Source: Alistipes sp.
Lineage (GTDB): Bacteria > Bacteroidota > Bacteroidia > Bacteroidales > Rikenellaceae
Length of the DNA stretch: 64,000 nt
Assembly (NCBI GenBank): GCA_017403125.1
Contig: JAFQOR010000030.1
Span: forward strand, 22,420-86,419
Reading direction: 5' to 3'
Shown: positions 35,890-44,604 of the stretch, one piece after another
How positions within the stretch are numbered: the first letter of the stretch is position 1
Layout: each line of letters opens with the position of its first letter
Made by a program: the position numbers and the translations under genes
The notes under the pieces: generated by a model
Told to the model about the DNA's origin: nothing
The model's database searches: none
What the model saw: the letters and a program-made list of their open reading frames with translations, nothing else

Positions 35890-36918
35890 ATGGATAGCAG
35901 TGCCAAATACACCCTCTATGGCTCCTCTCTCGACGAGCTTAAAACCCTTGCCGAAAGGCTTGGTTTGCCGCGCTTTGCACACAAGCAAATATGCCGCTGG
36001 CTATATACTCGCTTTGCAGACTCCATCGACTCGATGACCGACCTGTCGAAGGCTGCACGCGCAACACTTGCCGAACATTGCGAGTTGGGACTCTCGGCAC
36101 CACTGAAAGTGTCGGTATCCACGGACGGCACAAAGAAGTATCTATTCCGTACCCGCCAAGGCGAGTATATCGAGTCGGCACTTATCCCCGATGGCGAGCG
36201 CATGACACTATGCGTATCGTCGCAGGCGGGTTGCAAAATGGGCTGTAAATTCTGTGCTACGGGACGCATGGGGTTCAGACACCATCTCTCTGCTATCGAG
36301 ATTATCAATCAGGTTATATCCATCCCCGAACGCGACAAACTCACCAACATCGTCTTCATGGGCATGGGCGAGCCTTTGGACAACATCGACAACCTAATGC
36401 GTGCACTCGACATCCTCACCGCCGAGTGGGGTATGGCGTGGTCACCAACACGCATTACAGTATCGACGGCGGGTGTAGCAAAACACCTCCCACGTCTGCT
36501 CGATGAGCAGAAGGTGCACATTGCCGTATCGCTACACAACCCCTTCCCCGAGGAGCGCAAGGAGATTATGCCGATTGAGAATAGCTACTCCATAAAGGAG
36601 GTGTGTGATATTCTGCGCCGCTACGACTTCACGCACCAGCGTCGCGTATCGTTCGAGTATATCGTACTCGACGAAATGAACTGCTCGATGCGCCATATCA
36701 AGGAGCTGTCGCGACTGCTCGACGGCATCAAGTGTCGTATCAACCTTATACGCTTTCACAAGATTCCCGACTCGCCCTTCTTCTCTCCCGAATTAGAGAA
36801 GATTATCGAGTTTCGCGACACGCTGACAAAGCGCGGGATACAGACTACTTTGCGTGCATCGCGCGGCGAGGATATCGAGGCGGCATGCGGACTACTCTCT
36901 ACCGCAGAGAAGAAGTAA
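35890..36918 (+). CDS. rlmN: 23S rRNA (adenine-2503-C2) methyltransferase, radical SAM
   Basis: RlmN methylates C2 of A2503 in 23S rRNA and A37 of some tRNAs. The radical-SAM cysteines are Cys115, Cys119 and Cys122 (GCKMGCKFCATG), and the methyl-carrying cysteine is near residue 333 (EAACGLL). FMGMGEPLDN and SLHNPF are also present. The 342-aa length is normal. Only 21 bases separate it from the GH97 gene, so it may be transcribed with the glycosidases. Confidence 0.95.
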   Translation: MDSSAKYTLYGSSLDELKTLAERLGLPRFAHKQICRWLYTRFADSIDSMTDLSKAARATLAEHCELGLSAPLKVSVSTDGTKKYLFRTRQGEYIESALIPDGERMTLCVSSQAGCKMGCKFCATGRMGFRHHLSAIEIINQVISIPERDKLTNIVFMGMGEPLDNIDNLMRALDILTAEWGMAWSPTRITVSTAGVAKHLPRLLDEQKVHIAVSLHNPFPEERKEIMPIENSYSIKEVCDILRRYDFTHQRRVSFEYIVLDEMNCSMRHIKELSRLLDGIKCRINLIRFHKIPDSPFFSPELEKIIEFRDTLTKRGIQTTLRASRGEDIEAACGLLSTAEKK

Positions 36919-36939
36919 TACACCAGGAGTTAATACGTT

Positions 36940-38970
36940 ATGAGAAAACTGTTTACCATATTTACGCTATTGATATTTGCCACAGGTTTTGCACATGGCC
37001 GAGAGAGAAGTGTGCAAATTCAATTCAATGCGAGATATATGGGCGTTGCACATAGTATCATACTCGATTGGAGCGATGGCACGCTGCATTGGTCGGCATA
37101 TCACTACGACAAGGAGATTGTTGCACCCTCGCGCCTTACTATGGTAACCGACCGCGGGGTGTGGGGCGAGAATGTCTCGGAAGCCAAAATTAAACGTAGC
37201 GACTACATAAATTATAGCAGTGCAGTTGTTGACTTTGGCGATTATAGCGTAGAACTTCGTGCATACAATTTTGGTGTTGCCTATCGCTTTATATCAAACA
37301 TTGATGGCGACTACAAAATTATAGACGAGCTTGCCGAGTTCTCGTTCAACAAGAAAGATATGGCGTGGATTCCCTATGTAAACTACCGCCCAGATGCAAC
37401 ATCGGACTACGCTACGCAGTTTGAAACATCGTTCGAGAATACCTATACCCACACAGCCCTCAAAGATATCGACTGGCGCAGACTCATCTTTGCACCAATA
37501 GTTGTAGAACATAAGGGCGTAAAGGCATGGATATCCGAGTCTAACCTCGAAGATTATCCGGGCATGTTCCTCTCAAACCGCGATGGCGATGGCGTCCTCG
37601 ACACCGAGTTTGCACCACGCCCCAAGGAGGTGGAGCAGGGTGGTCACAACATGTTGCAGGGCATGGTAAAGTCGCGCCACGACTATATCGCGGAGTGCCA
37701 CGGAGCACGCACCTTCCCTTGGCGCGCTGTAGCTATGAGCAAGGAGGATAGAAAACTCGCAGCAAAGGGTTTTGTATGGGAGCTCGCCGACGAGTGTCGC
37801 ATAGAGGATACATCGTGGATAAAACCCGGCAAGGTTGCCTGGGAGTGGTGGAACGACTGGGGGCTCGAAGGGGTAGATTTCGAGGTGGGCATCAATAACG
37901 CCACATATAAGTACTATATCGACTTCGCCTCGCGCTACGGCATCGAGTATGTGATTATCGATGAAGGTTGGTCGGTAAATCTTGCTGCCGACCTTATGCA
38001 GGTCGTACCCGAAATCGACATTAAAGAGTTGGTTGACTACGCAGCCGAGCGCAACGTAGGCATAATCCTTTGGGCCGGATATTGGGCGCTCAACCGCGAC
38101 ATCGAGGGTTTATGTAAGCACTACTCCGAGATGGGCGTTAAGGGATGGAAGGTTGACTTCCTCGACCGCGACGATCAGGAGATGGTGGAGTTTGTCTATG
38201 ACCTTGCCGAAATAGCGGCAAAATACCATATGATCGTTGATTATCATGGCATTTACAAGCCTACGGGGCTCAATAGGACCTACCCCAATGCCATCAACTT
38301 TGAGGGTGTGCATGGTCTTGAAACAATGAAGTGGCTTGGTGCGGAGCACGACCAGATAACCTACGATGTGACGCTACCATTTATTCGTGGTGCGGCAGGT
38401 CCTATGGACTACACGCAGGGTGCTATGCGTAATGCCGCAAAGGGGCACTACTACCCCGACTATTCGCACCCCATGAGTCAGGGCACGCGCTGTCATCAGC
38501 TTGCGATGTACATAGTCTATCATGCACGGCTCATGATGCTCTGCGACTCCCCCACTAACTACGAGAAAGAGCCAGAGTTCACCAAGTTCCTCGCACAAAT
38601 ACCCACCAAGTGGAATCTTGGCGTGCAATTCTCGAAAGATTGCAAAATAGGTGAATATGTGCAGGTTATGGCAGATAACCACATCGACAATGACGAGGCA
38701 AGTCGCGAGTGGTATATCGCAGGTCTTAATGGACATAAGGCACGCACGGCCACCATTCAGTTGTCACCTACGTATGTGGTCAAAAGCGTTGAAGTCTATG
38801 TGGATGGCGACAATGCAAAGAGGGATGGCTCGGACTACAAACACTACACCATCTCCAAGGAGGAGTACAACAAAAATAAGGGTGTTATAAAGGTTAAAAT
38901 GGCCCCCGGAGGTGGCTTTGTGATAAGACTTACAGGCAACCTAATCTGGGATCACGGACGAGAATGGTAA
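36940..38970 (+). CDS. Glycoside hydrolase family 97, probably retaining alpha-galactosidase type
   Basis: GH97 enzymes are Bacteroidetes-rich alpha-glucosidases or alpha-galactosidases located in the periplasm. The 676-aa protein has a signal peptide (LIFATGFAHG), an N-terminal beta-sandwich, and a barrel with AWEWWNDWG, YVIIDEGW, GIILWAGYW and KVDFLDRDDQEMV. Asp near residue 406 in KVDF matches the nucleophile position of the retaining branch (alpha-galactosidase type); inverting SusB-like enzymes use glutamates instead. This subgroup assignment is from motif memory. It precedes two GH92 mannosidase genes. Confidence 0.88.
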   Translation: MRKLFTIFTLLIFATGFAHGRERSVQIQFNARYMGVAHSIILDWSDGTLHWSAYHYDKEIVAPSRLTMVTDRGVWGENVSEAKIKRSDYINYSSAVVDFGDYSVELRAYNFGVAYRFISNIDGDYKIIDELAEFSFNKKDMAWIPYVNYRPDATSDYATQFETSFENTYTHTALKDIDWRRLIFAPIVVEHKGVKAWISESNLEDYPGMFLSNRDGDGVLDTEFAPRPKEVEQGGHNMLQGMVKSRHDYIAECHGARTFPWRAVAMSKEDRKLAAKGFVWELADECRIEDTSWIKPGKVAWEWWNDWGLEGVDFEVGINNATYKYYIDFASRYGIEYVIIDEGWSVNLAADLMQVVPEIDIKELVDYAAERNVGIILWAGYWALNRDIEGLCKHYSEMGVKGWKVDFLDRDDQEMVEFVYDLAEIAAKYHMIVDYHGIYKPTGLNRTYPNAINFEGVHGLETMKWLGAEHDQITYDVTLPFIRGAAGPMDYTQGAMRNAAKGHYYPDYSHPMSQGTRCHQLAMYIVYHARLMMLCDSPTNYEKEPEFTKFLAQIPTKWNLGVQFSKDCKIGEYVQVMADNHIDNDEASREWYIAGLNGHKARTATIQLSPTYVVKSVEVYVDGDNAKRDGSDYKHYTISKEEYNKNKGVIKVKMAPGGGFVIRLTGNLIWDHGREW

Positions 38971-38981
38971 ACCACAACTCT

Positions 38982-41237
38982 ATGAAACTACGACTTACGA
39001 TAATATCGCTTCTTACGTTATGCGCCACGCTTTCGGCGCAGGAGCCTACCGACTACACCGAGTGGGTAGATCCATTTATCGGCACGGCAAACTATGGCAC
39101 CACACACCCCGGAGCCGTTGTTCCACATGGTATGATGGCGGTAGTGCCGTTCAACGTCACAGGCTCGGACCTCAACCGCTATGATAAGGACCGCACATGG
39201 TGGAGCACACCATACGATAATCGCAACAGCTACATGGTTGGCTTTGTGCATGGCGCGTTGAGTGGTGTAGGATGCCCCGACCTCGGCGCAATAGTCACCA
39301 TGGCAACAACGGGCGAGGTTACGCCCGATAGAAGGTTGCGCGGCTCGGAGTATAGCAACGAGGCGGCAACACCCGGATACTACACCGCCCAATATACGAA
39401 ATATGACATACTCGCCGAGGCAACAGCCACCGAGCGAGCCTCTATCGAGCGATACACCTTCATCAACGGAGGCGAAGCAAATATCCTCGTTGATCTCGGA
39501 ACCGCCCTTTCGAACGAGTCGGGAGCCATGGTGCGTCGCGTCAGCGATACCGAGATTGAAGGTATGCGCCTCTTGGGCACCTTCTGTTACAACTCACAAG
39601 CCGTATTTCCCATCTACTTTGTAGTGCGCGTATCGATGCCTGCAAGGCAGAGTGGCTATTGGAAGCTGCAACCCGAGATGACGGGCATCGAAGCACAGTG
39701 GTCGGGCGATAGCGGCGAGTATAAACTATATACACGTTACAGCCGCGAAATTATGGGTGACGATATCGGCGCCTACTTCTCGATGGGCGAAGTTGCTCCC
39801 GGAACCCAAATCGAGGTCAAGGTTGGCATATCGTACGTATCAATTGAGAATGCACGCAAAAATCTCGAAGCCGAGATTGGCAATACCTCGTTTGACGAGG
39901 TGCATGCCGCAGCGCGCAATAGTTGGAACGAGAGCCTTGGACGCATACGTGTTAAGGGAGGTAACGACAACGACCACACCATATTCTATACGGCACTATA
40001 CCATGCTCTTCTCCACCCCAACCTATTAAGCGACGTGAATGGAGAATACCCCGCCATGGAGAGTGGCAAAACCATGCTCTCGCAAGATGGCGACCGCTAT
40101 ACGGTATTTTCGCTATGGGACACATATCGCAATCTGCACCAACTACTTACGCTTGCATATCCCGAGAAACAGAGCGACATGCTCCGCTCGATGGTTGCCA
40201 TGGCAGAGGAGTGGGGATGGCTACCTCGTTGGGAGTTATACGGTCGTGAGACCTTTACCATGGAGGGTGACCCGGCAATAGCCGTCATCACCGACAGCTA
40301 TTTGAAGGGTTTGCGCGATTTCGACGTCGAGGCGGCATACAGAGCAATGCTACGCTCTGCCACGACACGTGGTTGTGACAACCCCATACGCCCCGACATC
40401 GACCCATATATCGAGCGTGGCTACATTCCGGTGGGAATCTTTGCTGCCGACATGTCGGGCGACAACTCTGTATCACACGCTTTGGAATACTACGTCGCCG
40501 ACCACGCTCTATCGCTCTTTGCTCGCGAGATGGGTGATAAGGAGAGTGCCAAGCTCTTTGCAAAACGAGCCGAGGGCTGGCGCAACTACTTTTCGGAGGA
40601 GAGTGGCACGATGCGCCCCCGCCTCGATGATGGCTCATGGCTCACCCCCTTCAATCCGGAAGATGGCTCACACTTCTCGAACACGGTCGGATTCCACGAG
40701 GGTAGCGCCTGGAACTACACCTTTTTTGTTCCCCACAATGTCGAAGGTCTTATAAAGGTTATGGGTGGCAAGAAACGCTTCGTCGATAGCCTGTTGGGCG
40801 TATTCAACAACGGACACTACGACCCTACAAACGAGCCCGACATCGCCTTCCCCTACCTATTCAGCCGTATTGAGGGCGAAGAGTGGCGCACGCAACAACT
40901 CGTTACGGAGCTTCTCGACAAGCACTACACAAACACCATAGCAGGCATCCCCGGGAACGACGACACAGGAACGATGTCGGCGTGGGCTGTATTCTCGATG
41001 ATAGGCATCTACCCCGACTGCCCGGGTGAGCCCTACTACACGATTACCACACCCCGCTTTGACAGCGTCGAGATTGACACGGCGCACGGCACTATCTCGA
41101 TAGATGTAGAGAAGGAGTCGGACGAAGATATGTTCATAGACACCATAATGCTTGGCAACAAAGCTATAAACAGGTATCGTATCACACACGACGAGTTGAT
41201 GGAGAATAAGAATTTAACAATAAAACTAAAACACTAA
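38982..41237 (+). CDS. Glycoside hydrolase family 92 alpha-mannosidase
   Basis: GH92 enzymes are calcium-dependent exo-alpha-mannosidases that trim host N-glycans and yeast mannan. The 751-aa product has a signal peptide (LLTLCATLSA-QE), the start motif WVDPFIGTANYGTTHPGAVVP, SLWDTYRNLHQL, GFHEGSAWNYTFFVP with the presumed acid Glu, and GNDDTGTMSAWAVF near the C-terminus. The start at 38982 was preferred to 38964, which would overlap the GH97 stop. It is followed within five bases by a second GH92 gene, so linkage specificities may differ between them. Confidence 0.93.
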   Translation: MKLRLTIISLLTLCATLSAQEPTDYTEWVDPFIGTANYGTTHPGAVVPHGMMAVVPFNVTGSDLNRYDKDRTWWSTPYDNRNSYMVGFVHGALSGVGCPDLGAIVTMATTGEVTPDRRLRGSEYSNEAATPGYYTAQYTKYDILAEATATERASIERYTFINGGEANILVDLGTALSNESGAMVRRVSDTEIEGMRLLGTFCYNSQAVFPIYFVVRVSMPARQSGYWKLQPEMTGIEAQWSGDSGEYKLYTRYSREIMGDDIGAYFSMGEVAPGTQIEVKVGISYVSIENARKNLEAEIGNTSFDEVHAAARNSWNESLGRIRVKGGNDNDHTIFYTALYHALLHPNLLSDVNGEYPAMESGKTMLSQDGDRYTVFSLWDTYRNLHQLLTLAYPEKQSDMLRSMVAMAEEWGWLPRWELYGRETFTMEGDPAIAVITDSYLKGLRDFDVEAAYRAMLRSATTRGCDNPIRPDIDPYIERGYIPVGIFAADMSGDNSVSHALEYYVADHALSLFAREMGDKESAKLFAKRAEGWRNYFSEESGTMRPRLDDGSWLTPFNPEDGSHFSNTVGFHEGSAWNYTFFVPHNVEGLIKVMGGKKRFVDSLLGVFNNGHYDPTNEPDIAFPYLFSRIEGEEWRTQQLVTELLDKHYTNTIAGIPGNDDTGTMSAWAVFSMIGIYPDCPGEPYYTITTPRFDSVEIDTAHGTISIDVEKESDEDMFIDTIMLGNKAINRYRITHDELMENKNLTIKLKH

Positions 41238-41241
41238 CCAC

Positions 41242-43464
41242 ATGAGAATTTACACACTTGCACTCTGTGCAGCCATTGCACTATTTACTGCGGGCTGCGG
41301 CAATGACAAAGAGGCGAAGGCAACAACCTCAACCAACGAGGGAACAAACCCTGCCGACTATGCAGCGATGGTAAATCCCCGTATCGGTTCCGGAGGTCAT
41401 GGACACGTCTTTGTAGGCGCAAACGTCCCCTTTGGCATGACACAAGTAGGCCCCACGAGCATCACACAGGATTGGGATTGGTGTTCGGGCTATCACGAAT
41501 CGGAGAGCAGCGTTATCGGCTTCTCGCACACCCACCTCTCGGGTACGGGATGTGGCGACCTCTTCGACATCACGCTTATGCCCGTCATAGGCGAGGTGAC
41601 CTATGGTCGCGGCAAACTTGGCGACTACTCTACGGGCTTCTGGTCTGATGCTGACCGCACACAAGAGGTCGTTGAGCCGGGATACTACTCTGTGCCTTTG
41701 ACACGCTACGACATCACTGCCGAGCTCACAGCAACCGAGCGCGGTGGTCTGCATCGCTACACCTTCCCTGCAAGTGACGAGGCTGCTATCATCCTTGACC
41801 TCGTTCACGGAGGCTGCTGGGATCGCCCCGAGGACCTATATGCCGAGGCTGACGGCGACCGCCGTATCGTAGGTCGTCGCCACTCTTATGGCTGGGCAGA
41901 CGCGCAGAAGGTTTTCTTCGTCATCGAGTTCTCGAAACCCTTCGACAGCTTCGAGCCTATCGACGAGAACAACTACTACTATCGCATAAACTTTAAGACC
42001 GAGGCCGACGAGCAGATAGGTGTAAAGGTCGCGCTATCGTCGGTTAGTGTCGAAGGTGCACAACTCAACTTCGACAAGGAGCTTGCCGACATCGACTTCG
42101 ACACAGCACGCCAAGAGGCATACAACAAATGGAATAGGGAGATTGGCAAGATACGTATCAATGGCGGTAGCGACAAACAGAATGAGATATTCTATACGGC
42201 TATGTACCATATGTACGTTGCTCCGTCACTCTTCTCGGATGTCGATGGAGGCTATCGTGGTGCCGACAACGAGGTTTACGAGAATCCCGGCTTCGATAGC
42301 TACACCACATTCTCGTTATGGGATACATATCGTACCAAACTACCGCTGATGACGATTACCCACCCCGAGATGATGGACGACATCGTGAACACGATGATTG
42401 ACATCTACAAAAAACAGAGCTTCCTCCCCATCTGGCACCTTTGGGGTTGCGAGACGGGCTGTATGGTAGGCTCTCCCGGCATCATTGTCGTGGCTGATGC
42501 AGTCGCCAAGCGCATCGAGGGCATCGACGCCGAGGAGGCGTGGGAGGCAATCTACAACTCATGCATGCACGACATCCGTGGCGGTAAGTACCGCAAGCAG
42601 TATGGTTATATGCCCCGTGATCTGCAAGCCGAATCTATCGCCCACGACATGGAGTTTGCCATTGCCGATGCTGCAGCGGTAGAGGTAGCAAAGATGCTTG
42701 GCAAGGATGAGGAGGGCGCCTACCTCGAAGAGCGTAGCCACTCATGGCTCAACTATTTTGACCACTCGACAGGCTTCGTACGCGGCAAATCCTCGACGGG
42801 CGAGTGGCGCGAGGATTTCAACCCCTTCAACGCTTCGCGCATTGCTAACGAGTATTGCGAGGGCAACGCTTGGCAATATACATGGCTTGTACCACAGGAC
42901 CTCGACCTCTTGGTTGAGTGCTTCGGCGGTCGCGAGGCAACAATCGAGCATCTCGACATGTTGTTCGCAGCAGATAGCAAGATGGAGGGCGAGGATGTTA
43001 CACCCGACATCTCGGGTCTTATCGGTCAGTATGTTCACGGTAACGAGCCAAGCCACCACATCATCTACTTCTACACCATGCTCCAAGAGCCTTGGAAGGC
43101 CGCTGACATGCTTTACAAGGTATGCGACACGATGTACTCTACGGCACCCGATGGTCTGTCGGGCAACGAGGATGTGGGTCAGATGTCGGCATGGTATGTT
43201 ATGACGACACTCGGCTTCTACCCCGTCGAGCCGGCAGCAGGACGCTATGTGATAGGTGTTCCGATGGTCGATAGTGCCGAGATAGATGTCAAGGGAGGAA
43301 TCTTCCGTATCGAGCGTGAGGGTTATAGCAACGAAGCTCGCTACATCCAGCAAGTAGAGCTAAATGGCAAACCGCTCAACCGCAACTACATCACCCACGA
43401 GGAGATTATTGCGGGCGGCACGCTGAAATTCACAATGGGCGAGGAGAAGACACTATGGTATTAA
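41242..43464 (+). CDS. Glycoside hydrolase family 92 alpha-mannosidase, lipoprotein
   Basis: This is the second GH92 of the cluster, 740 aa. A lipobox (ALFTAGCGND) indicates lipid anchoring, unlike its neighbour. The motifs are MVNPRIGSGGHGHVFVGANVPFGM, HLSGTGCGD, SLWDTYRTKLPL, EGNAWQYTWLVP and GNEDVGQMSAWYV. The two GH92 proteins are clearly divergent, which argues for different mannosyl linkages rather than redundancy. No SusC/SusD pair or regulator accompanies the cluster, so it is not a full polysaccharide utilisation locus in this window. Confidence 0.93.
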   Translation: MRIYTLALCAAIALFTAGCGNDKEAKATTSTNEGTNPADYAAMVNPRIGSGGHGHVFVGANVPFGMTQVGPTSITQDWDWCSGYHESESSVIGFSHTHLSGTGCGDLFDITLMPVIGEVTYGRGKLGDYSTGFWSDADRTQEVVEPGYYSVPLTRYDITAELTATERGGLHRYTFPASDEAAIILDLVHGGCWDRPEDLYAEADGDRRIVGRRHSYGWADAQKVFFVIEFSKPFDSFEPIDENNYYYRINFKTEADEQIGVKVALSSVSVEGAQLNFDKELADIDFDTARQEAYNKWNREIGKIRINGGSDKQNEIFYTAMYHMYVAPSLFSDVDGGYRGADNEVYENPGFDSYTTFSLWDTYRTKLPLMTITHPEMMDDIVNTMIDIYKKQSFLPIWHLWGCETGCMVGSPGIIVVADAVAKRIEGIDAEEAWEAIYNSCMHDIRGGKYRKQYGYMPRDLQAESIAHDMEFAIADAAAVEVAKMLGKDEEGAYLEERSHSWLNYFDHSTGFVRGKSSTGEWREDFNPFNASRIANEYCEGNAWQYTWLVPQDLDLLVECFGGREATIEHLDMLFAADSKMEGEDVTPDISGLIGQYVHGNEPSHHIIYFYTMLQEPWKAADMLYKVCDTMYSTAPDGLSGNEDVGQMSAWYVMTTLGFYPVEPAAGRYVIGVPMVDSAEIDVKGGIFRIEREGYSNEARYIQQVELNGKPLNRNYITHEEIIAGGTLKFTMGEEKTLWY

Positions 43465-43515
43465 CCCATTGATTATTAAGCAACTTTATAGTCGAACATA
43501 AAATAAATCGAAAAT

Positions 43516-43548
43516 TTTGTACAAATCGGGAGAAAGTTTGTATTTTTG
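43516..43548 (+). promoter_or_regulatory. Promoter of the YitT gene
   Basis: TTTG (43516-43519), 21 bases, TATTTTTG (43541-43548). It predicts a leader of about 60 bases. Confidence 0.6.
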
Positions 43549-43613
43549 CCGCGAAATTTTTTGAAATAGTACAAATTTAGGTGTTTTTTTCTAACTTGAT
43601 TTTTTGAATTGTT

Positions 43614-44582
43614 ATGGGTTTGACTCTTTCATCTCGTTCGATTCTTGTAGGATTCAAGGAGTATGGTCTGATGACCGTCGGCATGTTCTGCTATGCCTTT
43701 GGATGGTTGGCATGTGTACTGCCAGCAGGCGGTATGGGTGGTGGTGCCGCAGGTTTAGCAACCATCATCAACGCCGTTATTCCCGGTGTTACCATTGGTA
43801 CCTACGCATTTATTATCAACGTTATTCTTCTGCTCTTGGGCGGATTTATCGTTGGTTGGAAGTTTGGCATCAAGACCATCTTCTGCATCGTTGTCATGTC
43901 GCTTATGATGAACATCGTCGAGATGTACATCCCGCGCGATACCATGCCCAATATCATGGCAGAGGTCGATGCCGGCAATCTGCTCCTTGTTGTTATGGGT
44001 GCTGCGTCGTGTGGTCTGGGTATTGCCGTAGCCTTCATGCAGGGAGGCTCGACCGGAGGTACCGACATTGTGGCAATGATTATCAATAAGTTCCGCCGTG
44101 TAAGCTACGGACGTGTACTCTTCATGACCGACTGCGGCATCCTTATCGCTTCGCTCTTCATTTCGAGCACGACCTACGAATACGATGTCGTAAACGGATT
44201 GCGGGAGATTGCCGTAGAGCCACTATCACCATTTGCCTTTGCAAAGATTGTATATGGTTTCATTATGATTGCCGTAATTGGCTACACCGTGGATTTGGTA
44301 CAGTCGGGAAATCAGCAGTCGAACCAGATTATGATTGTCTGCAAGGATTATCAGAAGATGGCGGATATGATTCTTACGAAGGCTCACCGTGGTGCTACAA
44401 TCATCGACGCACAGGGCTGGTACTCGAAGAATGAGTCGAAGATTGTAATGGTCGTATGCCGCAAGCGCGACACCTCGCACCTCTTGAAGCTTATCAAGGA
44501 GGAGGACCCCAAGGCCTTCCTTACCGTAGGCTCGGTAATGGGTGTTTACGGCCAGGGCTTCGATGCTCTTAACAAGGTCTGA
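43614..44582 (+). CDS. YitT-family membrane protein (DUF161/DUF2179)
   Basis: The 322-aa protein has about five to six hydrophobic segments with the glycine-rich YitT repeat (LPAGGMGGGAAGLATIINAVIPGVTIG and AAFMQGGSTGGTDIVAMIINKF), then a soluble C-terminal domain (HRGATIIDAQGWYSKNESKIVMVVCRKRD) of the DUF2179 type. The function is unknown. It has its own promoter; priA follows after 22 bases and may be co-transcribed. Confidence 0.9.
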   Translation: MGLTLSSRSILVGFKEYGLMTVGMFCYAFGWLACVLPAGGMGGGAAGLATIINAVIPGVTIGTYAFIINVILLLLGGFIVGWKFGIKTIFCIVVMSLMMNIVEMYIPRDTMPNIMAEVDAGNLLLVVMGAASCGLGIAVAFMQGGSTGGTDIVAMIINKFRRVSYGRVLFMTDCGILIASLFISSTTYEYDVVNGLREIAVEPLSPFAFAKIVYGFIMIAVIGYTVDLVQSGNQQSNQIMIVCKDYQKMADMILTKAHRGATIIDAQGWYSKNESKIVMVVCRKRDTSHLLKLIKEEDPKAFLTVGSVMGVYGQGFDALNKV

Positions 44583-44604
44583 TAGACCGCAATAGCGCAC
44601 AAGC

